Shown piece by piece: positions 1 to 8,667 of a DNA stretch of 64,000 nucleotides (its first letter is position 1; every line of letters starts with the position of its first letter). The notes under the pieces were generated by a model that made no database searches, was not told where the DNA came from, and was given only the letters and a program-made list of their open reading frames with translations. The position numbers were made by a program, and so were the translations under genes. The stretch is from an uncultured Lachnospiraceae bacterium (GTDB taxonomy: Bacteria; Bacillota; Clostridia; Lachnospirales; Lachnospiraceae), in contig CARUOB010000003.1 of the NCBI GenBank assembly GCA_949076555.1, forward strand, positions 38,063 to 102,062. The letters run 5' to 3'.

Positions 1-540
1 GATCCGGCGGCCTTTATCACCATGCTCTCCCGCGAGATGGATGAGAATGCGGTTTACGTGGCGGATGTGGGGCAGAACCAGATCTGGTCCTGCGGCTATC
101 ATATCGTGAAGAAGGGGCGTTTCCTCACTACAGGCGGCATGGGCACCATGGGCTATTCCATTCCGGCGGCCATGGGCGCGAAGCTGGCGGACAAAAGCCG
201 TCAGGTGGTGGCGGTCTGCGGCGACGGTTCCTTCCAGATGTCCATGATGGAGCTTGCCACCATGCGGCAGTTTGACGTACCTGTCAAAATTATTGTTCTG
301 AAAAACAATTATCTGGGCATGGTGCGGGAATACCAGCATTATACCTACAAAGATAACTATTCCGTGGTTGACTTATCGGGCAGCCCGGATCTGGGAAAAC
401 TCTCCGCAGCCTTCGGACTTAAGTTTATGCGGCAGGAGACGATGGAAGGCGCACAGGAGACCATAAGGGCCTTTTTGGAGAAGGATGAGTCGGTGCTTCT
501 GGAGTGTCTGATTGATCCCATGGATCTGGTGAAAGGTTGA
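1..540 (+). CDS. ilvB: Acetolactate synthase large subunit, C-terminal part (cut by window edge)
   Basis: The reading frame is already open at base 1, so only the last 179 residues are present. They form the C-terminal thiamine-diphosphate-binding domain. The ThDP/Mg motif starts at GDGSF and ends about 30 residues later at KNNYLGM. The enzyme condenses two pyruvates, or pyruvate and 2-oxobutyrate, in the first shared step of valine, leucine and isoleucine synthesis. An ilvN-type regulatory subunit follows 25 bases after the stop, the usual operon order. Nothing in the visible part is broken. A different ThDP enzyme of the same superfamily is possible in principle, but the neighbouring ACT-domain subunit makes acetolactate synthase the clear choice. 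Confidence 0.93.
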   Translation, partial: DPAAFITMLSREMDENAVYVADVGQNQIWSCGYHIVKKGRFLTTGGMGTMGYSIPAAMGAKLADKSRQVVAVCGDGSFQMSMMELATMRQFDVPVKIIVLKNNYLGMVREYQHYTYKDNYSVVDLSGSPDLGKLSAAFGLKFMRQETMEGAQETIRAFLEKDESVLLECLIDPMDLVKG

Positions 541-565
541 GAACCATTATATGATGGAGGACAAG

Positions 566-1054
566 ATGAAGAAAATTTATTCCGTACTGGTGGAAAACAG
601 ATCCGGCGTACTCTGCAAGGTGGCGGGGTTGTTTTCCAGAAGATGTTTCAATATCGATTCCCTGGCGGTGGGGGAGACTGAGGATACGAGCGTATCCCGT
701 ATGACCATCGTCAGTTCCGGGGATGAGCGCACCATCGAACAGATCGAGAAGCAGCTCAACAAAAAGATCGACGTGATCAAGGTGAAGACCTTTGACGAGC
801 CGTCAAGCGTAAGCCGTGAGCTGATGCTGATGAAGGTCAAGTATAATAAAAACAACAGGAAAGATATCATGGAAACCTGTGACATTATGCACGCGGATAT
901 CGTGGATATGTCCCAGAATATGTTTATCATCCAGATCTGTGACACGCCGGAGCGGGTGCGACTGTTTATCAGCATGATGAAGGGCATCAGCATCGTGGAG
1001 ATGGCCCGCACAGGGACCTTGGCGCTGCAAAAGTGCCTGGAGGCGGAAGAATAA
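566..1054 (+). CDS. ilvN: Acetolactate synthase small (regulatory) subunit, divergent copy 1
   Basis: This 162-residue protein has an N-terminal ACT domain (VENRSGVLCKVAGLFSRR) and the C-terminal IlvN/IlvH domain ending in VEMARTGTLAL. Such subunits bind valine and activate or feedback-inhibit the catalytic subunit. I chose the ATG at 566 because GGAGG lies at 556-560, five bases upstream; in-frame ATGs at 551 and 554 have no such site. The gene directly follows ilvB and ends in a strong terminator, so the two form the end of one operon. Compared with the canonical RGYNIES motif it reads RCFNIDS, and its C-terminal half is more divergent than the second copy at 1772. Its valine response may therefore differ; that is inference. 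Confidence 0.9.
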   Translation: MKKIYSVLVENRSGVLCKVAGLFSRRCFNIDSLAVGETEDTSVSRMTIVSSGDERTIEQIEKQLNKKIDVIKVKTFDEPSSVSRELMLMKVKYNKNNRKDIMETCDIMHADIVDMSQNMFIIQICDTPERVRLFISMMKGISIVEMARTGTLALQKCLEAEE

Positions 1055-1076
1055 TAAAAAAGAAAAATAACAGCAT

Positions 1077-1120
1077 AAAGGCGCATGGAACAGTATATTG
1101 TAAACCATGCGCCTTTTTAC
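1077..1120 (+). terminator. Rho-independent terminator after ilvB-ilvN
   Basis: A perfect 12-bp stem (AAAGGCGCATGG at 1077-1088 with its complement at 1104-1115) is followed by a run of T. It closes the ilvB-ilvN operon. Confidence 0.9.
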
Positions 1121-1127
1121 CCTTGTA

Positions 1128-1319
1128 TTATTCTTTAATTTCGTCAATATCTGTGAGGTTTACACCCAACGAAGTTAATACAGCCTTTAATGACCGATAA
1201 TCTTTTTTCAAACTTGCATATGTTTTTATTGCGTTTTCTTCTTTAGCAATCATCATATGGGCTTGGATTTTTTGAAATTCGTTTATATTCCTTTCAATAA
1301 TTTCTCCATTACCAGGCAA
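1128..1319 (-). CDS. Small charged helical protein of unknown function (63 aa, TTG start)
   Basis: I do not recognise the family. The 63 residues are highly charged and predicted helical, without Cys pairs or membrane segments. The TTG start at 1319 is supported by a strong GGGAGGTG site eight bases upstream on the minus strand, and there is no in-frame ATG near the N-terminus. The gene converges on the ilvN terminator. It sits in an accessory patch beside a nucleotidyltransferase remnant and may be a mobile-element or toxin-antitoxin leftover, but nothing in its own sequence shows this. Confidence 0.6.
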   Translation of the reverse strand: MPGNGEIIERNINEFQKIQAHMMIAKEENAIKTYASLKKDYRSLKAVLTSLGVNLTDIDEIKE

Positions 1320-1468
1320 TTTGTGTCACCTCCCAACTATTAAAATCAATTGTAAATATATGTTTAATATAGCATAATTAAGATGCAAAATCTATGCCGG
1401 ATTCATTGCATTACAATAGCGAAACATCTATCCTTTCAATAAGATGCCAGCACACTCGTCCGCCACAG

Positions 1469-1497
1469 TTGACTTTTCTCCGCTAAATTGGTACGAT
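1469..1497 (+). promoter_or_regulatory. Promoter-like sequence, upstream copy
   Basis: TTGACT at 1469-1474 and TACGAT at 1492-1497 are separated by 17 bases, matching a sigma-A promoter. It points into the nucleotidyltransferase remnant and, beyond it, into the second ilvN. It is weaker than the downstream copy because of the G in the -10 box. Confidence 0.55.
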
Positions 1498-1503
1498 GGG
1501 TGA

Positions 1504-1656
1504 CAGGTATGGAAACAATCTATTGTAAAACTGCGGGAAATCCTAAACGACAGCGACATTCCGTTTTTGATAGAGATACAGGAATTTGACAGGCTGCCGG
1601 AGGCTTTTCAGAATGAAATATTAAAAAAATATGTTCAAATTTTCCCGATGCCATAA
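1504..1656 (+). pseudogene. 3' remnant of a minimal nucleotidyltransferase (MNT-type) gene
   Basis: The frame ending at the TAA at 1654-1656 encodes about 50 residues that include KLREILNDSDIPF, FDRLPEAFQNEILKKY and a short tail. This pattern is typical of the C-terminal end of small MNT-domain nucleotidyltransferases, often antitoxins paired with HEPN proteins. The N-terminal half, including the GSR(A)xG and DxD catalytic motifs, is missing: an in-frame TGA stands at 1501 and no start with a ribosome site precedes it. No HEPN partner is nearby, so I call it a dead fragment. Confidence 0.65.
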
Positions 1657-1667
1657 GGGCGGCACAG

Positions 1668-1696
1668 TTGACTTTTTTCCCTTAAGTTGCTACAAT
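1668..1696 (+). promoter_or_regulatory. Promoter of the second ilvN and ilvC
   Basis: TTGACT (1668-1673) and TACAAT (1691-1696) are separated by 17 bases. It lies 75 bases upstream of the ilvN copy 2 start and is the only strong promoter visible before ilvN2-ilvC. I see no T-box-like leader in the short gap. Confidence 0.75.
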
Positions 1697-1771
1697 TATT
1701 GACAGTGTTTATACCGAAAGGTCAGATTGCAGAAAGATGTGCTGTCTGCAAACGGAAGGAAGGGTGCTTGT

Positions 1772-2272
1772 ATGCAGAAAAAGGTTTTTCAGTTGTTGGT
1801 AGATAATACATCGGGTGTTTTAAGCCGTATTGCCGGCCTTTTTTCCAGACGCGGTTACAATATCGAAAGCATTACGGCCGGTTCGACTGCGGACCCCCGC
1901 TATACCCGCATCACGATCGTTACCTCCGGGGACGACGAGATTCTGGAGCAGATCGAAAAGCAGGTGGCCAAATTGGTGGATGTGCGCGATATCAAGGAAC
2001 TAAAGCCCGGAGAGAGCGTATACCGGGAGCTTGCCCTGATTAAAGTGAGAGTGACTTCCGCCAGAGACCGCATTGATGTGTTTGCGGTGGCGAACGCGTA
2101 CCGGGCAGACCCCGTAGATGTCTCACCCGGCAGCATCACCATCGAGCTGATCGGCGATCAGGATAAGATCGACGCTTTTATCGCGGTTCTGGACGGCTAT
2201 GAGATTCTGGAGGTAGCCCGTACCGGTATTGCAGGCTTAACCCGCGGTATCGATCAGGTCACCTATTTGTAG
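1772..2272 (+). CDS. Acetolactate synthase small subunit, canonical copy 2
   Basis: This 166-residue protein carries an N-terminal ACT domain (LLVDNTSGVLSRIAGLFSRR, then RGYNIES) and the IlvN C-terminal domain ending VARTGIAGLTRG. It is closer to the textbook IlvH pattern than the copy at 566. I chose the ATG at 1772 because GGAAGGAAGG lies just upstream at 1754-1763; the frame also opens at 1727 without such a site. It precedes ilvC by 79 bases and probably shares its transcript. It has no large subunit of its own here, so it presumably binds the single IlvB or an unlinked one. Confidence 0.9.
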   Translation: MQKKVFQLLVDNTSGVLSRIAGLFSRRGYNIESITAGSTADPRYTRITIVTSGDDEILEQIEKQVAKLVDVRDIKELKPGESVYRELALIKVRVTSARDRIDVFAVANAYRADPVDVSPGSITIELIGDQDKIDAFIAVLDGYEILEVARTGIAGLTRGIDQVTYL

Positions 2273-2336
2273 TTAGCTCAAGGGAGTTTCCCTTTCAGTT
2301 ATAGAAGACATATATCAACAACCAATCTACAGGTAA

Positions 2337-3368
<1,032 letters not shown>

Positions 3369-3404
3369 TTTGTCCTGATTAAATTAACAAAGATAAGATA
3401 ATAT

Positions 3405-3446
3405 AAGGCATTCCGCCGGTCATCCGGCCGGGGTGCCTTTCTTGTT
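3405..3446 (+). terminator. Terminator after ilvC
   Basis: The outer stem AAGGCA/TGCCTT encloses a GC-rich inner stem (CCGCCGG with CCGGCCGG), and CTTGTTTT follows. It separates the ilv genes from the two-component system. Confidence 0.8.
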
Positions 3447-3566
3447 TTCGGATATTTTGGAAATTTAAGGATTTTGTTTAGAATTTCTTAAGAACTGACA
3501 GCGGTTTCTGTTTAGATACGCCGTTTATACTATAAACCATGTAAAAAAACGAGTGAGGAGCGGACA

Positions 3567-4277
3567 ATGGACTACCATATTTTGATCGTGGAGGATGACA
3601 GAGATATCAGAGAGGGCATAGAGATCTACCTGAAAAATCAGGGATACGTCGTTTTTCAGGCCGCGGACGGCGTGGAGGGACTTAACGTGATCGAGAAGGA
3701 AACGATCCATCTGGCGATTGTGGACGTGATGATGCCAAGGATGGACGGGATCAACATGATGATGCGGGTGCGGGAGCTTGGGTATGAGTTCCCGGTGATT
3801 ATGCTATCCGCCAAATCGGAAGAGGTGGATAAAATCATGGGACTGAATATGGGGGCGGACGACTATGTGACGAAGCCCTTTACGACCATGGAGCTTCTGG
3901 CCAGAGTCAATTCTCACTTACGGCGTTACAGCCGCTTTTTGGAAATAAAGGATGAAAAAAAAGCGGAAGGCGAGGAGCGTGTCTATACGATAGGCGGTCT
4001 GGAAGTGCACGAGGACACGGTCGAAGTCTTTCTGGACGGCAATCCCGTAAAGCTTACGCCCACGGAATTTAAAATCCTTCTGCTTCTGATCAAAAGTCCC
4101 GGCAGGGTTTATTCCGCGGAGGAGATTTATGAGCGGGTCTGGAACGAGCAGGCGATTAACACGGACACAATTATGGTACATGTCAGAAAAATCCGGGAAA
4201 AGATCGAAATGAATCCCCGGGAACCAAAATATCTGAAGGTGGTGTGGGGCGTTGGATACAAAATTGAAAAACAGTGA
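3567..4277 (+). CDS. OmpR/PhoB-family response regulator
   Basis: This 236-residue protein has a receiver domain at about 1-120 with acidic pocket E9-D10-D11, phospho-acceptor D53 (in VDVMMP) and the conserved lysine in TKPF. A linker of about 25 residues leads to a winged-helix DNA-binding domain at about 138-236, with the typical KLTPTEFKIL and GVGYK motifs. The start at 3567 has GAGGAGCG upstream. The next gene is a membrane histidine kinase whose frame overlaps this one, so they form one two-component system. The regulated genes cannot be read from the sequence. Confidence 0.93.
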   Translation: MDYHILIVEDDRDIREGIEIYLKNQGYVVFQAADGVEGLNVIEKETIHLAIVDVMMPRMDGINMMMRVRELGYEFPVIMLSAKSEEVDKIMGLNMGADDYVTKPFTTMELLARVNSHLRRYSRFLEIKDEKKAEGEERVYTIGGLEVHEDTVEVFLDGNPVKLTPTEFKILLLLIKSPGRVYSAEEIYERVWNEQAINTDTIMVHVRKIREKIEMNPREPKYLKVVWGVGYKIEKQ

Positions 4278-6618
4278 GGCGAAAAAACGAAACAGACAGG
4301 AGAGGATTCCGGGGATGCTTGCCGCGGCAGCATTGATTTTGTCCGCTTCTCTCGTTTTTTTGTCACAGTATGGGGTTTTTAAAGAAAGAGCGACGGCGGA
4401 CGAGCCGAATATTCTTGCCGGAAGCGAGTTTTTGCACGAAATTTATCAGGCTAATATTGTGCTCTACAAGCAGTTGTGTGACTGGAGGGCCTTTTCCGAA
4501 ACCGGAGAGGAGGCGTCCGGAGAGGACATATACCTCAGTGCAGAGGTTAAGAAAGCGGAAAATTTTGACGAGTACTATAATTTCGGCGGGGAATACGAAA
4601 CGCCCCTTTCCTATGCGGGAGAACATCTGGATGAACTTCTTTACCAGTGGAATCTTTCTTTGCAGAACGGACTGGCACAGCAGCTCGACTATGAGATTAT
4701 GGATTGGGAGAGCGGGAAAACCTTTTCCAATACCGAGCGCGCGCTGCATTATCTTGGAACGGAGGAGGAAACCGTTTATCTGGATGATTATTATTCCTAT
4801 TACCTGAAACTGGACTTCGATGAAAGCGGGCTTTTGGAGCATGTATGGGTGCGGGGCGAGGATGCGGATACCTTTGTGGAGAGTGTACAGCGCGTGATGC
4901 GCAGCCGCTATCTGGAGAGAAGCCTGTATGAGAGTCTGTCTTACTCCGCCTATGGAAATGTCAACTGGGAGGATGCCGTCTATTATAAATCGCCTGACGG
5001 CGGCGCGGTGATGCAGATGGATCTGGCGGTTTTGAATACACCGAAAAACTGCACCGTCTGCTATGCGCTGACGGAGACACAGTTAAATGATGTGAAAGCA
5101 TCGTCCCGCATGTTTCTCTCCATGAGTACGGCTGGTAACTATTGGAACAGCGGCATTCAGGACATTTTCCACCTTCTGCTTATTGTTTTGGGAATAACAG
5201 CCATGCTTCTGCCGTTTTGGAAAAAGTACCGCCTGCATGCATATCATCTTTTGCCGCTGCATATAGAGGTGCTGACGGTGCTGGTATTCGCCACGTTTCT
5301 TATTTTGGGAGAACTGGCCGCCACACTTGTCATGTATTCCATGTCAGACAATTGGGCGGACAGTCTGCCCTATATGCTCCGCAGCGTATTTCCGGGACTG
5401 AGTGCAGCGGTGGGAGCAAACACCATTGTGTGGGCAATCAACCTGTTGTTTTTGACGATGGCATTTACCCTGTGGTTTACTTTGATCACCGCGTACGCGC
5501 AGGTCTATGTATTCGGCTTTCGGGGGTATGTGCGAAAACGTTGCCTCTGTTACAGAGTGTTCCGTTATGCACGGGCTGCGATCAGAAAAAAGCGGGCGCA
5601 TATCAAGCGGGAATTTCTGCACATGGATCTGGAACAGAATATGAACGTGCCGCTGTTTAAGCTGATATTAGCGAATTATTTCATCCTTGCGGTCATCAGT
5701 CTGTTCTGGGTATTCGGTGTGATTTTGCTGATTCCGTATACGTTGTTTGTCTATGGTCTTTTGAGAAAGTATATCCGGATTGTTCAGGGACAGTATGGTG
5801 AAATGCTCAGAGCGGCCCATTCGGTGGCGGAGGGAAATTTGCAGACGGAAATCACGGGAGACTGGGGTATGTTTTCCGCTTTTCAGGAAGAGCTTGTGGC
5901 GATTCAGAGCGGTTTCTCCATGGCGGTGGAGGAGGAAGTAAAAAGCCAGCGCATGCGCACGGAGCTGATTACCAATGTGTCCCATGATTTGAAAACGCCT
6001 CTCACCGCCATCATCACCTACACCGAACTCATGCAGGAGGCGGGCGTCACCGAGACACAGCGGAAGGAATATCTGGAAGTGCTTCAGCGTAAGTCCATGC
6101 GCTTGAAAACGCTGATCGAGGATCTGTTTGAGGTGAGTAAGGCGAACAGCGGCAATGTGGCGTTCCACACGGAAAAGGTGGATATCTGCCATCTGGTGCG
6201 GCAGATGTATCTGGAATATGAAGACAAGGCAATAGCGGCCGGACTGGTCTTCCGATTCCGGTTCCCGGAGCAGAAAGTGTTCCTGATGCTGGACGGGGAT
6301 AAAACAAGCCGGATTTTCGACAATTTATATACGAACATTATCAAGTATGCCATGACGGACACAAGGGTATATGTGAGCGTGGAAGTGCACGACGGGGAAG
6401 TCGGAATTGAGCTGAAAAATATTTCCGGCTATGAGCTGAATATTCCAGCCGATAGCCTGACGGAACGGTTCGTCCGGGGCGACAGCGCAAGAAGCAGCGA
6501 GGGCAGCGGTCTGGGTCTTGCCATCGCCAGAAGTTTTGTGGAACTGCAGGGCGGAAGGATGGAGATTGAGATCGACGGGGATCTGTTTAAAGTGCGCTTA
6601 ATCTGGAAGGAATTATAA
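4252..6618 (+). CDS. Membrane sensor histidine kinase
   Basis: Up to 788 residues. An N-terminal membrane segment (about 22-42) is followed by a roughly 260-residue extracytoplasmic region, several further membrane helices (about 305-510), a HAMP-like linker, the HisKA box NVSHDLKTPLTAI and a HATPase domain with SEGSGLGLAIARS. It should autophosphorylate on that His and pass phosphate to the regulator at 3567. The start is uncertain. TTG at 4252, inside the regulator gene, keeps a basic cytoplasmic N-terminus that fits membrane topology. ATG at 4315 has a better ribosome site (AGGAGAGG at 4298-4305) but begins inside the hydrophobic segment. The sensory domain is not one I recognise, so the ligand is unknown. 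Confidence 0.88.
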   Translation: MDTKLKNSEAKKRNRQERIPGMLAAAALILSASLVFLSQYGVFKERATADEPNILAGSEFLHEIYQANIVLYKQLCDWRAFSETGEEASGEDIYLSAEVKKAENFDEYYNFGGEYETPLSYAGEHLDELLYQWNLSLQNGLAQQLDYEIMDWESGKTFSNTERALHYLGTEEETVYLDDYYSYYLKLDFDESGLLEHVWVRGEDADTFVESVQRVMRSRYLERSLYESLSYSAYGNVNWEDAVYYKSPDGGAVMQMDLAVLNTPKNCTVCYALTETQLNDVKASSRMFLSMSTAGNYWNSGIQDIFHLLLIVLGITAMLLPFWKKYRLHAYHLLPLHIEVLTVLVFATFLILGELAATLVMYSMSDNWADSLPYMLRSVFPGLSAAVGANTIVWAINLLFLTMAFTLWFTLITAYAQVYVFGFRGYVRKRCLCYRVFRYARAAIRKKRAHIKREFLHMDLEQNMNVPLFKLILANYFILAVISLFWVFGVILLIPYTLFVYGLLRKYIRIVQGQYGEMLRAAHSVAEGNLQTEITGDWGMFSAFQEELVAIQSGFSMAVEEEVKSQRMRTELITNVSHDLKTPLTAIITYTELMQEAGVTETQRKEYLEVLQRKSMRLKTLIEDLFEVSKANSGNVAFHTEKVDICHLVRQMYLEYEDKAIAAGLVFRFRFPEQKVFLMLDGDKTSRIFDNLYTNIIKYAMTDTRVYVSVEVHDGEVGIELKNISGYELNIPADSLTERFVRGDSARSSEGSGLGLAIARSFVELQGGRMEIEIDGDLFKVRLIWKEL

Positions 6619-6712
6619 AACAGGCTTGGATTTCCTTTCTATATCTGTACGGCCGGACAGAATTGTGGTAAACTAAGCTGTAAGTTCACAGAGATGACAA
6701 GGAGGAACGACA

Positions 6713-7978
6713 ATGGGAATGACAATGACACAGAAAATTCTGGCGGCGCACGCCGGTTTGGATAAAGTGGAGGCTGGACAGCTCATCGAGGCTGATCTCG
6801 ATCTGGTGCTTGGCAACGATATTACCAGCCCGGTGGCGATCCATGAAATGGAAAAAATGAAGGTGGACGGTGTGTTTGACAAGGACAAGATCGCGCTGGT
6901 ACCGGATCATTTCGTCCCCAATAAGGATATCAAGTCCGCGGAACACTGTAAATGTGTGCGGGAATTTGCGAAGAAAAACGAGATCACCAATTATTTTGAG
7001 GTGGGACAGATGGGCATCGAGCACGCCCTTCTCCCGGAGCAGGGTTTGACTGTGGCGGGTGACGTGATCATCGGCGCGGATTCCCATACCTGTACATACG
7101 GCGCGCTTGGCGCATTTTCCACAGGTGTCGGCAGTACGGATATGGCTGCGGGAATGGCTACAGGCAAGGCGTGGTTTAAGGTGCCTTCCGCCATCAGATT
7201 CAATCTGACAGGCAAGCCTTCCGAGTGGGTCAGCGGCAAGGATGTGATCCTGCACATCATCGGTATGATCGGCGTGGACGGCGCGCTCTATAAATCCATG
7301 GAGTTTACCGGAGACGGAATTGCGAACCTGACCATGGACGACCGCTTCACCATCGCAAACATGGCCATCGAGGCTGGCGGAAAGAACGGCATTTTCCCGG
7401 TGGATGATCTCGCCGTTTCCTATATGAAGGAACACGGCACGAGAGAATATAAGATATATGAGGCGGACGCGGACGCAGTTTATGACGAGGAGTACACCAT
7501 TGACCTTAGCACGCTTCGTCCCACGGTGGCATTCCCCCATCTGCCGGAGAATACAAAGACCATCGATGAGATCACAGACGATATCAGAATCGATCAGGTG
7601 GTGATCGGTTCCTGTACCAACGGCAGACTGGATGATCTGCGGACCGCCGCGAAGGTTCTGAAAGACAGACATGTGGCACCGGGGATGCGCTGTATCGTGA
7701 TTCCCGCCACACAGAAAATCTACTTACAGGCCATGGAAGAGGGCCTTTTAAAGACCTTTATCGAGGCGGGCGCGATTGTCAGCACCCCTACCTGCGGGCC
7801 GTGTCTCGGCGGCTATATGGGCATTCTCGCGGAGGGCGAGCGGTGCGTGTCCACCACCAACCGTAATTTCGTGGGCCGCATGGGACATGTCAATTCCGAG
7901 ATTTATTTGGCAAGCCCCGCGGTGGCGGCAGCCAGTGCGGTGACGGGAACGATTTCCTGCCCCTGTAAGCTGTCTTAA
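6713..7978 (+). CDS. leuC: 3-isopropylmalate dehydratase large subunit
   Basis: This 421-residue aconitase-family protein is the length of the two-subunit bacterial/archaeal short type. It carries the iron-sulfur ligand motifs IGSCTNGR and, downstream, [10 protein letters not shown], plus an aconitase signature around [13 protein letters not shown]. With LeuD it isomerises 2-isopropylmalate to 3-isopropylmalate in leucine synthesis, using a [4Fe-4S] cluster. AAGGAGG precedes the ATG; a second in-frame ATG lies two codons later. leuD follows after 124 bases. HacA-type homoaconitase is the main alternative, but the ilv context favours LeuC. Confidence 0.93.
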   Translation: MGMTMTQKILAAHAGLDKVEAGQLIEADLDLVLGNDITSPVAIHEMEKMKVDGVFDKDKIALVPDHFVPNKDIKSAEHCKCVREFAKKNEITNYFEVGQMGIEHALLPEQGLTVAGDVIIGADSHTCTYGALGAFSTGVGSTDMAAGMATGKAWFKVPSAIRFNLTGKPSEWVSGKDVILHIIGMIGVDGALYKSMEFTGDGIANLTMDDRFTIANMAIEAGGKNGIFPVDDLAVSYMKEHGTREYKIYEADADAVYDEEYTIDLSTLRPTVAFPHLPENTKTIDEITDDIRIDQVVIGSCTNGRLDDLRTAAKVLKDRHVAPGMRCIVIPATQKIYLQAMEEGLLKTFIEAGAIVSTPTCGPCLGGYMGILAEGERCVSTTNRNFVGRMGHVNSEIYLASPAVAAASAVTGTISCPCKLS

Positions 7979-8102
7979 GTTCCGCTGATGAGAAGCGGAT
8001 AGATGACGAATCAGACCGCAGACGGCGGTCAAGCTGTCGTCCGATAGGAAAGCGCAAATAAAAGGAACAGAGAGAAAAGAAAAAGAGAAAGGAAAACGGG
8101 TA

Positions 8103-8591
8103 ATGAAAGCTGCAAAAGGAACAGTGTTTAAATATGGAGACAATGTGGACACGGATGTGATCATCCCGGCGCGTTACTTAAACTCCTCCGATCCGGCGGA
8201 ACTGGCCACACATTGTATGGAAGATATCGACAAAGAGTTCATAAATAAGGTAAAGAAAGGCGATATCATTGTGGCCACAAAGAATTTCGGCTGCGGTTCT
8301 TCGAGAGAGCACGCGCCCATCGCCATCAAGGCGGCAGGCGTAAGCTGTGTGATCGCGGAAACCTTTGCCCGCATCTTTTATAGAAACGCCATCAACATCG
8401 GACTGCCTATCGTGGAGTGCCCTGCGGCTGCGGCAGAGATCGGGGTCGGAGACGAGGTGGAAGTGGATTTTGATTCCGGCGTGATCACCGACGTGACCAA
8501 AGGAACGACCTATCAGGGTCAGGCATTCCCACCGTTTATGCAGAAAATCATCGCGGCGGAAGGTTTGGTAAATTATATCAATCAAAAATGA
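8103..8591 (+). CDS. leuD: 3-isopropylmalate dehydratase small subunit
   Basis: This 162-residue swivel-domain partner of LeuC contains the family motifs [13 protein letters not shown] near the start and [12 protein letters not shown] at about residue 61. The length fits the short two-subunit type. It completes the isopropylmalate isomerase with the gene at 6713. No leuB or leuA lies next to it, so the rest of the leucine pathway must be encoded elsewhere. A purine-rich stretch precedes the ATG. Confidence 0.94.
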   Translation: MKAAKGTVFKYGDNVDTDVIIPARYLNSSDPAELATHCMEDIDKEFINKVKKGDIIVATKNFGCGSSREHAPIAIKAAGVSCVIAETFARIFYRNAINIGLPIVECPAAAAEIGVGDEVEVDFDSGVITDVTKGTTYQGQAFPPFMQKIIAAEGLVNYINQK

Positions 8592-8596
8592 AATAC

Positions 8597-8652
8597 CTCG
8601 CGGCAGTCGCCAAGGTCATGCAAGCACGACTTTGGCCCGCTGCTCGCGGGAA
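8597..8652 (+). other. Structured intergenic stem-loop after leuD
   Basis: Two nested imperfect stems can be drawn: an outer CGCGGCAG with CTGCTCGCG (one bulge), and an inner CCAAGGTC with GACTTTGG. There is no T-run, so it is not a classic terminator. It could be an RNA processing or stability element, or a dispersed repeat. Confidence 0.35.
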
Positions 8653-8667
8653 TAACAGGGTGGTACT

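Larger units (their letters stand above)
1465..1705 (+). repeat. Imperfect direct repeat of a promoter segment flanking a gene remnant
   Basis: Two colinear segments of about 42 bases, 1465-1506 and 1664-1705, both begin ACAGTTGACTTTT and both end TGACAG. They match at roughly three quarters of positions with no gaps. Each contains a TTGACT box and a TAC(G/A)AT box 17 bases apart. The copies flank a nucleotidyltransferase gene fragment. This could be a tandem duplication of a promoter region followed by insertion or decay. Confidence 0.7.

Noticed and set aside
1504..1656. Functional antitoxin nucleotidyltransferase
   Set aside because: The catalytic N-terminal half is absent and a stop codon precedes the fragment, so it cannot be active.
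2280..2296. Small AAGGGA/TCCCTT hairpin between the second ilvN and ilvC
   Set aside because: The stem is only six pairs with a two-base loop and a weak T-run; too small to support a terminator or attenuator.
6686..7672. Long minus-strand open frame opposite leuC (328 codons)
   Set aside because: It is a mirror of the leuC codon pattern, has no ribosome site or recognisable domain, and leuC is certain. The same applies to long mirror frames at 2508-3260 and 21944-23014.
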